The notes beneath the pieces were generated by a model, which saw only the letters and a list, made by a program, of their open reading frames with translations, was not told the DNA's origin and did no database searches. This document shows, piece after piece, positions 51,131 to 61,613 of a stretch of 64,000 nt of DNA. The position numbers were made by a program, and so were the translations under genes. The first letter of the stretch is position 1, and the number at the start of each line of letters is the position of its first letter. The DNA comes from Sphingosinicella microcystinivorans (lineage in GTDB: Bacteria; Pseudomonadota; Alphaproteobacteria; Sphingomonadales; Sphingomonadaceae), in NCBI RefSeq assembly GCF_027941835.1, contig NZ_CP116005.1, positions 434,001 to 498,000 on the forward strand, in the 5' to 3' direction.

Positions 51131-52621
51131 ATGTCGTTTCTTGTACGAAAGCTCAGCCTTCTTCTTGCCGCCCTGTGTCTTTCGACAGGCGCTTCGGCCG
51201 AATGGCGCGTCGCGGAAACAAAACATTTCCGTGTCTACAGCGATGGCTCCGAAAAGGCGCTGGTCGCCTACGCGCGGCAGCTCGAACGCTTCGACTGGCT
51301 GCTCCGGCTGATGACCGGCGCCGGCACGGAGCGGGAGATGCCGCCGCTCGACGTCTACATGGTCCGCTCGCAGGCGAAGCTGCGCGCGCTCGCCGATCTG
51401 CCCCGCGACGTCGGCGGCTTCTACCACGCCGCGTCGACGGGCACCGCGGCCTTTTCCGTCCGCGTCAACGACGCCGACGACACCGCGCTCGACATATTGC
51501 TGCACGAATACGGCCATCATTTCATGATGTTCCATTTTCCCTACGTGTACCCGTCGTGGTACGTGGAGGGCTTCGCCGAGTATTTCTCCACCGCCGACGT
51601 CAAGACCGACAACATGACGATGGGTCGTGCGTCGCAGAATCGCGCCGCCTGGCTCACCTACGGAAACTGGATCGACGCGCGCGTGCTGCTCACGGCCGAC
51701 GCCTGGAGCATGAAGAAGCGCGACGACGTCGCCATGTTCTACGCGCAGTCCTGGCTGGCGACGCACTACATGCTGCGCGATCCGCAGCGGTCGCAGCAGC
51801 TTTCCGCCTATCTGAAGCGCCTGAGCGTGGGGGAAAGCCTCGAAGCCGCCTTCGAACCCGCGTTCGGCATCGACATGAAGACGTTCAACCGCCAGTTGAA
51901 CGGCTACATGAAAGGGAAAATCACCTACACGAAGCTGACCATCAAGCCCGGCCAGGTTCCGGAACCGCCCGTCAGCGTCAGCGCGCTTCCCCCCGCGGCA
52001 GAAACGCTTCTGCTTCCCTATGCGATGCTGAAAGCGCGGGCCGGAAACACCGAGGCGGCCGACACGCTCGTCGCGGGCCTGCGGCGCGATGCCTTCCGCT
52101 ACCCGGACGACCCGTGGACCGCCAGAGTGATCGCCGCGGTCGAGGCGGAATTCGGCGACGCCGCGCAGGGGCGAAAGCTTCTGGGGCCGCTGATGGAGGC
52201 CCGGCCGGACGACGCCGAACTCAACTATCTGATGGGGCGCAGCTACATGCGATCCGCCGAGGACGGCGAGGTGGAGGTGAACCACGCCCAGGCCCGGCGG
52301 CACTTCACGCGCGCGTTCAAGACCCGCCCGCACCACTATCAGACGCTTTACAACTATGTCCGCGCCCAGCCCGATCCCCGCCGTCCCGACGTCGTCACCG
52401 TGCTTGCCGAGGCACGCGCGCTCGCGCCGCAAGTGAGCGAGATCAACGTCGCGCTCGCGGCGCTGCTGGTCGAGACTGGCGAATTCGAGCGCGCCCGGAA
52501 TATTCTGGGCGCGATGATGATGAACCCGCACAGCCCGCCCTCCGACTATGTGGTCGACCTGCTGCAACGGGCGCGTGCGGGCGCCGGGACGCAGACGGTC
52601 AGCCCGGAAGCGGCCCGTTGA
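51131..52621 (+). CDS. Secreted gluzincin-like metallopeptidase with TPR-like repeats
   Basis: The product is 496 aa with a signal peptide (cleavage after GASA near residue 23). The zinc motif HEYGHHF lies near 134-140 and is followed by the third-ligand Glu in YVEGFAEYF (near 152-160). From about 290 on, Ala-rich helical pairs resemble tetratricopeptide repeats. Similar DUF1570-type proteins occur in sphingomonads without known substrates. Its end overlaps the convergent folC end by 23 bases. Confidence 0.82.
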   Translation: MSFLVRKLSLLLAALCLSTGASAEWRVAETKHFRVYSDGSEKALVAYARQLERFDWLLRLMTGAGTEREMPPLDVYMVRSQAKLRALADLPRDVGGFYHAASTGTAAFSVRVNDADDTALDILLHEYGHHFMMFHFPYVYPSWYVEGFAEYFSTADVKTDNMTMGRASQNRAAWLTYGNWIDARVLLTADAWSMKKRDDVAMFYAQSWLATHYMLRDPQRSQQLSAYLKRLSVGESLEAAFEPAFGIDMKTFNRQLNGYMKGKITYTKLTIKPGQVPEPPVSVSALPPAAETLLLPYAMLKARAGNTEAADTLVAGLRRDAFRYPDDPWTARVIAAVEAEFGDAAQGRKLLGPLMEARPDDAELNYLMGRSYMRSAEDGEVEVNHAQARRHFTRAFKTRPHHYQTLYNYVRAQPDPRRPDVVTVLAEARALAPQVSEINVALAALLVETGEFERARNILGAMMMNPHSPPSDYVVDLLQRARAGAGTQTVSPEAAR

Positions 52622-53930
52622 TCTTCAGCACGTCGCCGGCGAGGTAGAGCGACCCCGCGATCAGCACCACGGGCGGCGCCTTGCGGTCGGCGGCGTGGCC
52701 GAGGCGGCGGAGCGCCTCGTCTACGGAGGCCGCCGGGGTCGCAGGAAGGCCGACGTCGCCCGCAAGCTTCGCGAGCGCTTCGGGGGCGATGCAGTCGTGA
52801 TCGGGGATCGGCACGGTGTGGGCCGCCGTCACCCGGCCCGCGAAGGCCTTGAGGAAGGCCGCCGCGTCCTTGTTCTGCAACATGCCGAGCACGAGGTGGA
52901 ACGGCGTCGCCGCGATGTCCTGCGCGCGGAACGCGTCGACGATGACGCGCGCGGCGGACGGGTTGTGGCCGCCGTCGAGCCAGAGTTCGCTGCCCTGCGG
53001 CAGATGCGCGACGAACGGGCCGCTCTCCAGCCGCTGGAGCCGCGCGGGCCACTCCGCCCAGCCCGGACCCGCACGCAGCGCCGCATCCGGCACCGCGAGC
53101 GCCGTCTGGTGGCGCAGCATGGCGGCGGCGAGGCCGACGTTGTCGATCTGGTGCGCGCCGGGCAGGCGCGGCATCCCGAGCGTGAGCTTCGCCTTGCCGT
53201 CGCGGTAGTGGAGCTGGCCCTGATAGATGCCGACGTCCCAGTCGATGCCGCGCGCGATGATGCGCGCGCCCTTCGGCCCCGCCACCTCGCCGATCGCCGC
53301 CGCCACGGTCTGCGGATAGCGCGAGGTGACGAGCGGCACGCCCGGCTTCGCGATGCCTGCCTTCTCGCGCGCGATGTCGAGGATCGAGTGGCCGAGGAAC
53401 TGCTGGTGATCGAGCCCGAGCTGCGCGATGCCGCACACCGCCGCCGTGGGCAGCACGTTCGTCGCATCCCACGTGCCGCCGAGCCCCACCTCGATGACGC
53501 AGGCGTCGGCGGGCGTGCGCGAGAACGCCGTGAACGCCGCCGCCGTCGTCAGCTCGAAGAAGGTGATCTGCTCGCCGTTGTTGACGCTGATCACATCGCC
53601 GAGGAGCTCGATCAGCTCGGCATCGGTGATGAGCCGCCCGGCGAGGCGGATACGCTCGTTGAAGCGCACGAGGTGCGGCGAGGTGAAGACGTGGACGCGG
53701 TGGCCCGCCGCTTCGAGACAGGCGCGCAGGAAGGCGACCGTCGAGCCTTTGCCGTTGGTGCCGGAGACGTGGAACACGGGCGGCAGGTGGTGGTGCGGGT
53801 TGCCGAGCTTGCCGAGCAGGCGTTCGAGGCGGCCGAGCGTCAGGTCGATGAGATCGGGGTGCAGCGTCTTCGCCTCGACGAGCAGGGCGTCGAGCGCGGG
53901 ATTGTCCGAGCGGGCCCCCTCCGTGGCCAT
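52599..53930 (-). CDS. folC: Folylpolyglutamate synthase/dihydrofolate synthase
   Basis: The product is 443 aa. FolC adds glutamate to dihydropteroate and to folates. The P-loop HVSGTNGKGST lies near 55-65, HVFTSPHLVRFNERI near 82, and LDHQQFLG near 170; LDGGHNPSAA is also typical. The ATG lies 21 bases after the accD stop. The MATEGARSD start is preceded by in-frame shadow sequence only. Confidence 0.95.
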   Translation of the reverse strand: MATEGARSDNPALDALLVEAKTLHPDLIDLTLGRLERLLGKLGNPHHHLPPVFHVSGTNGKGSTVAFLRACLEAAGHRVHVFTSPHLVRFNERIRLAGRLITDAELIELLGDVISVNNGEQITFFELTTAAAFTAFSRTPADACVIEVGLGGTWDATNVLPTAAVCGIAQLGLDHQQFLGHSILDIAREKAGIAKPGVPLVTSRYPQTVAAAIGEVAGPKGARIIARGIDWDVGIYQGQLHYRDGKAKLTLGMPRLPGAHQIDNVGLAAAMLRHQTALAVPDAALRAGPGWAEWPARLQRLESGPFVAHLPQGSELWLDGGHNPSAARVIVDAFRAQDIAATPFHLVLGMLQNKDAAAFLKAFAGRVTAAHTVPIPDHDCIAPEALAKLAGDVGLPATPAASVDEALRRLGHAADRKAPPVVLIAGSLYLAGDVLKINGPLPG

Positions 53931-53950
53931 CAGCGCGGCGTTGGCATCGG

Positions 53951-54808
53951 TCAGGCGGCTTTCGCGGGGGCTTGCGTGAGGACGCCGAGCAGGCTGCCGA
54001 GCTGCGCCTTCAGCCGCTTGCGGTGCACGACCATGTCGACCATGCCGTGCTCGTGCAGGTATTCGGCGCGCTGGAAGCCTTCGGGCAGCTTCTCGCGGAT
54101 CGTCTGCTCGATGACGCGCTGGCCCGCGAAGCCGATGAGCGCGCCCGGCTCCGCGATGTGGACGTCGCCGAGCATCGCGTAGGACGCGGTGACGCCGCCC
54201 GTCGTCGGGTCGGTGATGACGACGATGTACGGCAGCCCCGCCTCGCGCAGCAGCGATGTGAGCACGGTCGCGCGCGGCATCTGCATGAGGCTCAAAAGCC
54301 CTTCCTGCATACGCGCGCCGCCCGCCGCGGTGAACACCACGTAGGGCACACGGCTGTCGAGCGCAGCCTCCGCCCCGGCGATGAACGCCTCGCCGACGCC
54401 CATGCCCATCGAGCCGCCCATGTAGGCGAAATTCTGCACGCCGACGACGGCGGAGATGCCCTCGATCTGGCCTTCCGCCACCGCGAACGCCTCGGGCTCG
54501 CCGGTCGCGGCGCGCGCGGCCTTGATGCGGTCCGTGTATTTCTTCTGGTCGCGGAATTTGAGCGGGTCCTCCGTCACGGACGGAATCGCCAGCCGCTCGT
54601 ACCTGCCGCCGTCGAAGACCTGCTGGAAGCGTTCCTTCGGACCGATGCGCTCGTGGAAGTCGCAGCGCGGGCAGACGTTCATGTTTTCCACCAGCTCGCG
54701 GTGGAAGTTCATCTGGCCGCAGCCCCGGCACTTCGTCCAGAGATTGTCCGGCGTCTCCTTCTTGGTGAGGAAACTGAGCGCGGGGCGGATGCGTTCGAGC
54801 CAGCTCAT
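53951..54808 (-). CDS. accD: Acetyl-CoA carboxylase carboxyltransferase subunit beta
   Basis: The product is 285 aa. It carries out the transcarboxylation half-reaction of fatty acid synthesis with AccA (not in this window). The zinc ribbon is formed by KCRGCG and CPRCDF near 27-49; the CoA-binding core has GGARMQEG and [10 protein letters not shown]. It overlaps the trpA stop (ATGA), the usual alphaproteobacterial trpBA-accD-folC order. Confidence 0.97.
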   Translation of the reverse strand: MSWLERIRPALSFLTKKETPDNLWTKCRGCGQMNFHRELVENMNVCPRCDFHERIGPKERFQQVFDGGRYERLAIPSVTEDPLKFRDQKKYTDRIKAARAATGEPEAFAVAEGQIEGISAVVGVQNFAYMGGSMGMGVGEAFIAGAEAALDSRVPYVVFTAAGGARMQEGLLSLMQMPRATVLTSLLREAGLPYIVVITDPTTGGVTASYAMLGDVHIAEPGALIGFAGQRVIEQTIREKLPEGFQRAEYLHEHGMVDMVVHRKRLKAQLGSLLGVLTQAPAKAA

Positions 54809-55616
54809 GCGGCCTTCTCCCTTGCAGTGGCGAGCGCGGCGGCGAGCCCGGCCACGTAATCCTTCACATGCGGCGCGGCACCGGCGCCGTGCGCTGCCAC
54901 GATGTCGACGATCGCCGAGCCGACGACGACACCGTCAGCGACGCGGCCGATCGCGGCGGCCTGCGCCGGCGTGCGGACGCCGAAGCCGACCGCCACGGGC
55001 AGGTCGGTCGCCGCCTTCAAACGCAGGACCGCGCCTTCGATGCTGTCCTGCGCGGCCTGCTGAAGCCCGGTGATGCCCGCGACCGAGACATAGTAGAGGA
55101 AACCGGACGCGCCCTCCAGCACGGCGGGGAGCCGCGCCGCGTCCGTGGTGGGCGTCGCGAGGCGGATGAAATGCAGCCCGGCGGCGCGGAGCGCGGGGCC
55201 GAGCTCCGCGTCCTCCTCCGGCGGCAGGTCGACCGCGATGACGCCGTCAACGCCCGCGTCCTTGGCGGCGGCGGCGAACCAGTCCGCGCCGCGCCGGAGC
55301 ATCGGGTTCGCATAGCCCATCAGCACGAGCGGCACGTCCGCGTGCCGCGCGCGAAAGGCCTTCGCGATGGCGAGGATGGCGGCGGTCGTCGTCCCCGCGC
55401 CGAGCGCGCGCAGGTTCGCACGCTGGATGGCGGGACCGTCCGCCATCGGATCGGTGAACGGCATCCCGAGCTCGATCACGTCCGCGCCGCCCGCGACGAG
55501 CGCATCGAGGACGGCGGCGGTATCGGCGGGAGACGGATCGCCGCCGGTGACGAAGGTGACGAGCGCAGCGCGGCCATCCGCTTTCGCACGCGCGAAGGCT
55601 GCCGGAATGCGCCCGC

Positions 55617-55620
<4 letters not shown>
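54805..55620 (-). CDS. trpA: Tryptophan synthase alpha chain
   Basis: The product is 271 aa from a GTG that overlaps the trpB stop (GTGA). TrpA cleaves indole-3-glycerol phosphate. [11 protein letters not shown], the catalytic Glu in [16 protein letters not shown], and LPPEEDAEL and [15 protein letters not shown] fit. It is coupled to trpB for indole channelling. Confidence 0.97.
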
Positions 55621-56825
<1,205 letters not shown>

Positions 56826-56832
56826 CGTGCCC

Positions 56833-57474
56833 TTACCGCCCCGCTCTCACCGCCTCGCAAAACGCCCTGATCTTCGCCGGGGATTTCACGCCCGGCGCGT
56901 CCTCCACCCCCGACGACACGTCGACCAGCGGCGCCTGCGTGGTAGCGAGCGCTTCGCCGACTGTCGAGGCGTCAAGTCCGCCCGCGAGGCCCCACGGCGC
57001 GCCCGCATCGAACCCGGCGAGCAGCCGCCAGTCGAAGCGCACGCCCATGCCGCCCGGCAGCGCCGCGTCCGGCGGGGTCTTCGCGTCGAACAGGACGCGG
57101 TCGGCGATGCCTGCATAGCGGCGTGCGCCCGCAAGATCGGCGCGCGTTGCAACCGGCACGGCCTTCCACACCTCGACGCCGAAACGCGCCTTCACCGCCG
57201 CGACACGCTCCGGGCCCTCGTCGCCGTGAAGCTGCACACCGTCGAGCAGCGCGGCACGGACGGCGGCGCCGATCGCCTCGTCGTCGGCGTTCACGAAGAG
57301 GCCGATGCGGCGGATGCCGGACGGAACCGCCCCGGCGAGCCCGGCGGCATCATCGAGCGAGAGATTGCGGGGGCTTTTCGGGAAGAACACGAAGCCCACG
57401 TAGTCGGCCTGTCCGGCCGCCGCAGCGTCGATCGCGGCACGGTCGCGCACGCCGCAAATCTTGATGCGGGCCAC
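56833..57474 (-). CDS. trpF: Phosphoribosylanthranilate isomerase
   Basis: The product is 213 aa from a GTG 3 bases after pyrF. TrpF is the third step of tryptophan synthesis, a TIM barrel. IKICGVRD starts it, with [21 protein letters not shown], and the end [23 protein letters not shown] at 57480 overlapping the pyrF stop (TTGA) is an alternative start. Confidence 0.95.
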   Translation of the reverse strand: MARIKICGVRDRAAIDAAAAGQADYVGFVFFPKSPRNLSLDDAAGLAGAVPSGIRRIGLFVNADDEAIGAAVRAALLDGVQLHGDEGPERVAAVKARFGVEVWKAVPVATRADLAGARRYAGIADRVLFDAKTPPDAALPGGMGVRFDWRLLAGFDAGAPWGLAGGLDASTVGEALATTQAPLVDVSSGVEDAPGVKSPAKIRAFCEAVRAGR

Positions 57475-57476
57475 GC

Positions 57477-58151
57477 TCAAAGGCTCTGGGAAATCGCGTC
57501 CGCCGCCGCGCCGGGGTCTTCGGCGCCGGTGATCGGCCGCCCGACGACGAGAATGCTCGCGCCCGCGCTCATGGCTTCGCGCGGCGTCATCACCCGCTTC
57601 TGGTCGCCCACGGCGCTTCCCGCCGGGCGGATGCCGGGAACGACGAAGAACCCCTCCGGCCATACCGCGCGCATCGCGGCAACCTCGTGCGCCGAGCAGA
57701 CGATGCCGTCGAGCCCCGCGCCGCGCGCCAGCGCCGCGAGCCTGCGGACCTGATCGGCGGGCGTCCCGATGACGCCGGTGGCGGCGAGATCGTCCTCGTC
57801 CATGCTGGTCAGCACCGTGACGCCGACCACCTTCGCGCCGGGACGCGCCGCGTCCCTCGCGGCACGCATCATGTCGCTGCCGCCGCCCGCGTGGACGGTG
57901 AGGATGTCGTAGGGGCACGCGCCGAGCGCGCGCACGGCGCCCGCCACGGTGTTCGGAATGTCGTGGAACTTCAGATCGAGGAAGACGGGAACGCCGCCCT
58001 CCGCGACCGCAGCGATGCCCTCGCGGCCGTTCGCCATGAAGAACTCGAGGCCGAGCTTGATGCCGCCGACACGGCCCGCGACGCGCGCGGCAAGCGCCCG
58101 CGCGTGATCCTTGTCGGCCGTATCGACCGCACAGAAGACAGGGTTCGTCAT
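57477..58151 (-). CDS. pyrF: Orotidine 5'-phosphate decarboxylase
   Basis: The product is 224 aa. It decarboxylates OMP to UMP. The catalytic FLDLKFHDIPNTV lies near 60, with KLGLEFFMANG and VVPGIRPAGS. The ATG overlaps the lapA stop by 4 bases. Mixing pyrimidine and tryptophan genes here is the common alphaproteobacterial order. Confidence 0.96.
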   Translation of the reverse strand: MTNPVFCAVDTADKDHARALAARVAGRVGGIKLGLEFFMANGREGIAAVAEGGVPVFLDLKFHDIPNTVAGAVRALGACPYDILTVHAGGGSDMMRAARDAARPGAKVVGVTVLTSMDEDDLAATGVIGTPADQVRRLAALARGAGLDGIVCSAHEVAAMRAVWPEGFFVVPGIRPAGSAVGDQKRVMTPREAMSAGASILVVGRPITGAEDPGAAADAISQSL

Positions 58152-58453
58152 AGCGGGGCGACGGGCGGCGGCGGGGCCGGGTCCAGCACAGGCGGCTGCG
58201 CGGTGGGCTGCGTGTCCTCAAGCGCACGCTCCAGCTTCTGCACGCGCCGCGACCAGCGCCAGCGGCTGGCATAGCGCAGGATGGCGAGCGGCAGGGCGCC
58301 GGCGAGGAAGACGAGGAGCAGCAGAACGGGGAGCCGGATCGCCAGCTCGTAGTCGCCCCACAGCTTCAGCGTGACGAAATCCCAGTTCCGCGCGGCAAAC
58401 CATGCCAGCAGCGCGCCGAACAGGAAGTAGAAGGTCAGCGTGACGATGCGCAT
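58148..58453 (-). CDS. lapA: LapA-domain membrane protein (DUF1049)
   Basis: The product is 101 aa with two membrane segments (about 5-25 and 41-62), a basic stretch (RYASRWRWSRR), a helix and a Pro-rich tail. LapA-type proteins work in lipopolysaccharide assembly in E. coli with LapB, which is absent here. It is coupled to pyrF. Confidence 0.8.
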   Translation of the reverse strand: MRIVTLTFYFLFGALLAWFAARNWDFVTLKLWGDYELAIRLPVLLLLVFLAGALPLAILRYASRWRWSRRVQKLERALEDTQPTAQPPVLDPAPPPPVAPL

Positions 58454-58526
58454 GACCCCTGCTTAACGGACAGCCGCGCGCGATGCCAGCACCGATGGCA
58501 TGACAAGCCGCCGGATCAGGCGCGGA

Positions 58527-58805
58527 CTATTTGTTGAGCCGCTCGCGCAGTTCCTTGCCGGCCTTGAAATACGGCACGCGCTTCGCTTCCACGGCCACCT
58601 TCTCGCCGGTGCGCGGATTGCGCCCCGTGCGCGGGTCGCGTCCGCGCGTCGAGAAGGCGCCGAAACCGCGCAGTTCCACGCGGCGCCCTTCGGCAAGCGC
58701 TTCCGTGATCGAATCGAAAATCGTCGATACGACCCGTTCGACATCCCGCTGCGACAGGTGCGGGTTCATTTCCGTGACTGCTGCGACGAGTTCAGATCGA
58801 ATCAT
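58527..58805 (-). CDS. ihfB: Integration host factor subunit beta
   Basis: The product is 92 aa, a DNA-bending protein. The start [19 protein letters not shown], the [22 protein letters not shown] arm (outline) with the intercalating Pro, and the end ERLNK match IhfB. It follows rpsA as in most proteobacteria, 191 bases after it, beyond the rpsA terminator. Confidence 0.96.
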   Translation of the reverse strand: MIRSELVAAVTEMNPHLSQRDVERVVSTIFDSITEALAEGRRVELRGFGAFSTRGRDPRTGRNPRTGEKVAVEAKRVPYFKAGKELRERLNK

Positions 58806-58930
58806 CTCTCACCCCGTTTCTCCAGCCCCAATTTTGTTCAAAAACGCGCTGCGGCCACCCAGCCCGCCCCTCTTCCGCCGTCCCCCCGACTCGGAACGCG
58901 CAAATCATACAACAGCTTGAGCAGGTTAAC

Positions 58931-58973
58931 AAAAAGCAAGCGGCCCGTCAGTAACGGAACTGACGGGCCGCAA
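58931..58973 (-). terminator. Rho-independent terminator of rpsA
   Basis: In minus-strand RNA a 13-bp perfect stem (GCGGCCCGTCAGT with its complement, 6-base loop) at 58973-58942 is followed by a T-rich run with TTTTT. It lies 24 bases after the rpsA stop, so ihfB probably needs its own promoter or read-through. Confidence 0.85.
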
Positions 58974-58996
58974 ACGGCTCGCAAAGGTGCGTCGGC

Positions 58997-60715
58997 TTAC
59001 TTCTTCGCGTCCTTGGCCTTGTTCAGCGCCTCGCCGAGAATGTCGCCGAGGCTCGCGCCGGAGTCGGACGAACCGTACTGCTTCACGGCCTCCTTCTCCT
59101 CGGAGATCTGCAGCGCCTTGATCGACAGGTTCGGTTTCTTCGAACGATCGAAGCCGATCACCTGCGCATCGACCTTCTGGCCGACCTGGAAGCGCTCCGG
59201 CCGCTGCTCGTCGCGGTCGCGGCTGAGATCGCCGCGGCGGATGAAGCCCGTCGCGCCGCTGTCGCCGAGCGTGACCTCGATGCCGCCGTCGACGATCGCC
59301 GCGACGGTGCAGGTGACGGTCTCGCCCTTGTTGACGCCGCCGCTGCCGCCGCCCGCCGAGACCTTGCCGCCGGAGGCGGCCTGATCGAGTTGCTTCATAC
59401 CGAGCGAGATGCGCTCCTTCTCCACGTCCACGTCGAGCACGACGGCCTTCACCGTCTCGCCCTTGTGGTGCAGTTCGAGCGCGTCCTCGCCGCTGACGCC
59501 CCACGCGATGTCGGACATGTGCACCATGCCGTCGACGTCGCCGTCGAGGCCGATGAACAGGCCGAACTCGGTGGTGTTCTTGACCTCGCCCTCGACGACG
59601 CTGCCGACCGGGTGCTGGGACGCGAACGCCTCCCACGGGTTCTGCTGCGCCTGCTTGAGGCCGAGGCTGATGCGGCGCTTGTCCTCATCGACCTCGAGCA
59701 CCACGACATCGACCTCCTGGCTCGTCGAGACGATCTTGCCGGGGTGGACGTTCTTCTTGACCCACGACATCTCGGAAACGTGGACGAGACCCTCGACGCC
59801 CGGCTCCAGCTCCACGAAGGCGCCGTAGTCGGTGATGTTGGTGACGCGGCCCGTGGCCTTCTGGCCCACCGAGTACTTGGCGGCGGCGCCTTCCCACGGA
59901 TCCGATTCGAGCTGCTTCATGCCGAGCGAGATGCGCTGCGTCTCGCGGTTGATGCGGACGATCTGCACCTTCACGGTGTCGCCGATGCCGAGCACCTCCG
60001 AGGGGTGGCCGACGCGCTTGTAGCTCATGTCGGTGACGTGCAGCAGGCCGTCGATGCCGCCGAGGTCCACGAACGCGCCGTAGTCGGTGATGTTCTTGAC
60101 GACGCCGTCGACGGTCTGGCCTTCGGTGAGCGTCTGGATGAGGCCCGAACGCTGCTCGGCGCGGGTTTCCTCGAGCACGGCGCGGCGCGACACGACGATG
60201 TTGCCGCGCTTCCTGTCCATCTTCAGCACCTGGAACGGCTGCGGCATCCCCATCAGCGGGGTAACGTCGCGCACCGGGCGGATGTCCACCTGGCTGCCGG
60301 GCAGGAACGCCACGGCGCCGCCGAGATCGACAGTGAAGCCGCCCTTGACGCGGCCGAAGATGACGCCGTCGACGCGGGCGTTTTCCTGGAATTCGGATTC
60401 GAGCTTGTCCCAGGCGGCTTCACGGCGCGCGCGGTCGCGCGACAGCATGGCCTCGCCATAGGCGTTCTCGACACGGTCGACATAGACCTCAACCTGGTCG
60501 CCGACCTTGATCTCGGGCTTCTCGCCCGGCGCTGCGAACTCGCGCAGCGGCACGCGGCCTTCCGACTTCAGGCCGACGTCGATGACGGCCATGTCGTTTT
60601 CGATTCCGGTGACGGTGCCGGTGACGACCCGGCCTTCGAACGATTCGCTGCCGCCGAGGCTCGCTTCGAGGAGCGCCGCGAAATCGTCGCGGCTCGGCAT
60701 GGGATTGGTTGCCAT
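58997..60715 (-). CDS. rpsA: 30S ribosomal protein S1
   Basis: The product is 572 aa with six S1 RNA-binding repeats, seen as recurring GxVxxITDYGAFVxL segments, two of them degenerate at the N-terminus. S1 brings mRNA to the 30S subunit. MATNPMPSRDDFAALLE begins it. cmk lies upstream on the same strand, the classical cmk-rpsA-ihfB order. Confidence 0.98.
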   Translation of the reverse strand: MATNPMPSRDDFAALLEASLGGSESFEGRVVTGTVTGIENDMAVIDVGLKSEGRVPLREFAAPGEKPEIKVGDQVEVYVDRVENAYGEAMLSRDRARREAAWDKLESEFQENARVDGVIFGRVKGGFTVDLGGAVAFLPGSQVDIRPVRDVTPLMGMPQPFQVLKMDRKRGNIVVSRRAVLEETRAEQRSGLIQTLTEGQTVDGVVKNITDYGAFVDLGGIDGLLHVTDMSYKRVGHPSEVLGIGDTVKVQIVRINRETQRISLGMKQLESDPWEGAAAKYSVGQKATGRVTNITDYGAFVELEPGVEGLVHVSEMSWVKKNVHPGKIVSTSQEVDVVVLEVDEDKRRISLGLKQAQQNPWEAFASQHPVGSVVEGEVKNTTEFGLFIGLDGDVDGMVHMSDIAWGVSGEDALELHHKGETVKAVVLDVDVEKERISLGMKQLDQAASGGKVSAGGGSGGVNKGETVTCTVAAIVDGGIEVTLGDSGATGFIRRGDLSRDRDEQRPERFQVGQKVDAQVIGFDRSKKPNLSIKALQISEEKEAVKQYGSSDSGASLGDILGEALNKAKDAKK

Positions 60716-60898
60716 AGGTATCAGTGTTCCTTCATGTCGTTACTGGCCGGCCGGTTGTTTCCGGCGGTCTCGAAGCCGTCCGGGCCCCATGCCCGTCCGC
60801 TCCTTGCAAAACCTTGCGTTGGCCCCTCTCCCGGTTTCGCGGAAACACGGCAAGGACGGCATCCCGATGGAGGTGCCGTCGTGAAAGGCGTGGCCGCC
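60716..60898 (-). promoter_or_regulatory. Leader region of rpsA
   Basis: This 183-base gap between cmk and rpsA should hold the rpsA promoter and leader. I see short hairpin potential (CCGGCCGG near 60752) and a repeated GCAAGG, but no clear promoter or named leader motif. Confidence 0.35.
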
Positions 60899-61558
60899 TT
60901 ATCGCAATGCCGCCTTTTCCGCAAGCCGCGCCTCGGCAAGCGCAAGGGCACGGGCGATGGCGGCGTCGCGGTCCATGTCGGACGTGTCGAGCAGGATCGC
61001 GTCCTCCGCCTGCCGGAGCGGCGCCGCGTCCCGGCCCGCGTCGCGCGCGTCGCGCTCGGCGAGATTGGCGCGCACCACGGCGAGGTCGCGCTCGGGGGTT
61101 TCCGCCTGCCGCCGCCGCGCACGCACGTCGAGGCTCGCCGTCACGAAGATCTTGATATCGGCATCGGGCGCGATGACCGTGCCGATGTCGCGGCCGTCGA
61201 GCACTGCGCCGCCGGGCTGGCGCGCGAACGCCCGCTGGCGTTCGAGGAGCGCGGCCCGCACCTCCGGATGCGCGGAGACGACCGAGGCCGCGCGCGCCGT
61301 CGCCGATTCGCGCAGCGCCGGATCGTCGAACGCGGTCACGTCGAGCGTCCGCGCGCATCCGGCGGCGAGCGCCGCATCGGAAGGGTCGCCTCCGGCGCGC
61401 AGCACCGCGAGGCCAACAGCGCGGTAGAGGCTCCCCGTATCCATGTGCGGCAGGCCGAAATGCGCGGCGAGCGCCCGCGCGATGGTGCCCTTCCCCGAGG
61501 CGGCGGGCCCATCCACGGCTATAACGATGTCGAAACGATTTGCATTCGGCGCGTCCAT
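60899..61558 (-). CDS. cmk: Cytidylate kinase
   Basis: The product is 219 aa. Cmk phosphorylates CMP and dCMP. The P-loop is DGPAASGKGT near 16-25; HMDTGSLYRAVG and LDGRDIGTVIAPDA follow. The ATG at 61558 gives the usual short N-terminus. It is divergent from wecB, with a 55-base gap. Confidence 0.96.
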   Translation of the reverse strand: MDAPNANRFDIVIAVDGPAASGKGTIARALAAHFGLPHMDTGSLYRAVGLAVLRAGGDPSDAALAAGCARTLDVTAFDDPALRESATARAASVVSAHPEVRAALLERQRAFARQPGGAVLDGRDIGTVIAPDADIKIFVTASLDVRARRRQAETPERDLAVVRANLAERDARDAGRDAAPLRQAEDAILLDTSDMDRDAAIARALALAEARLAEKAALR

Positions 61559-61613
61559 GCCGCTCCTATAGAGCCGGGGAGTACGATGTGAACAGCGGGC
61601 GGGGGGGGCCTTC

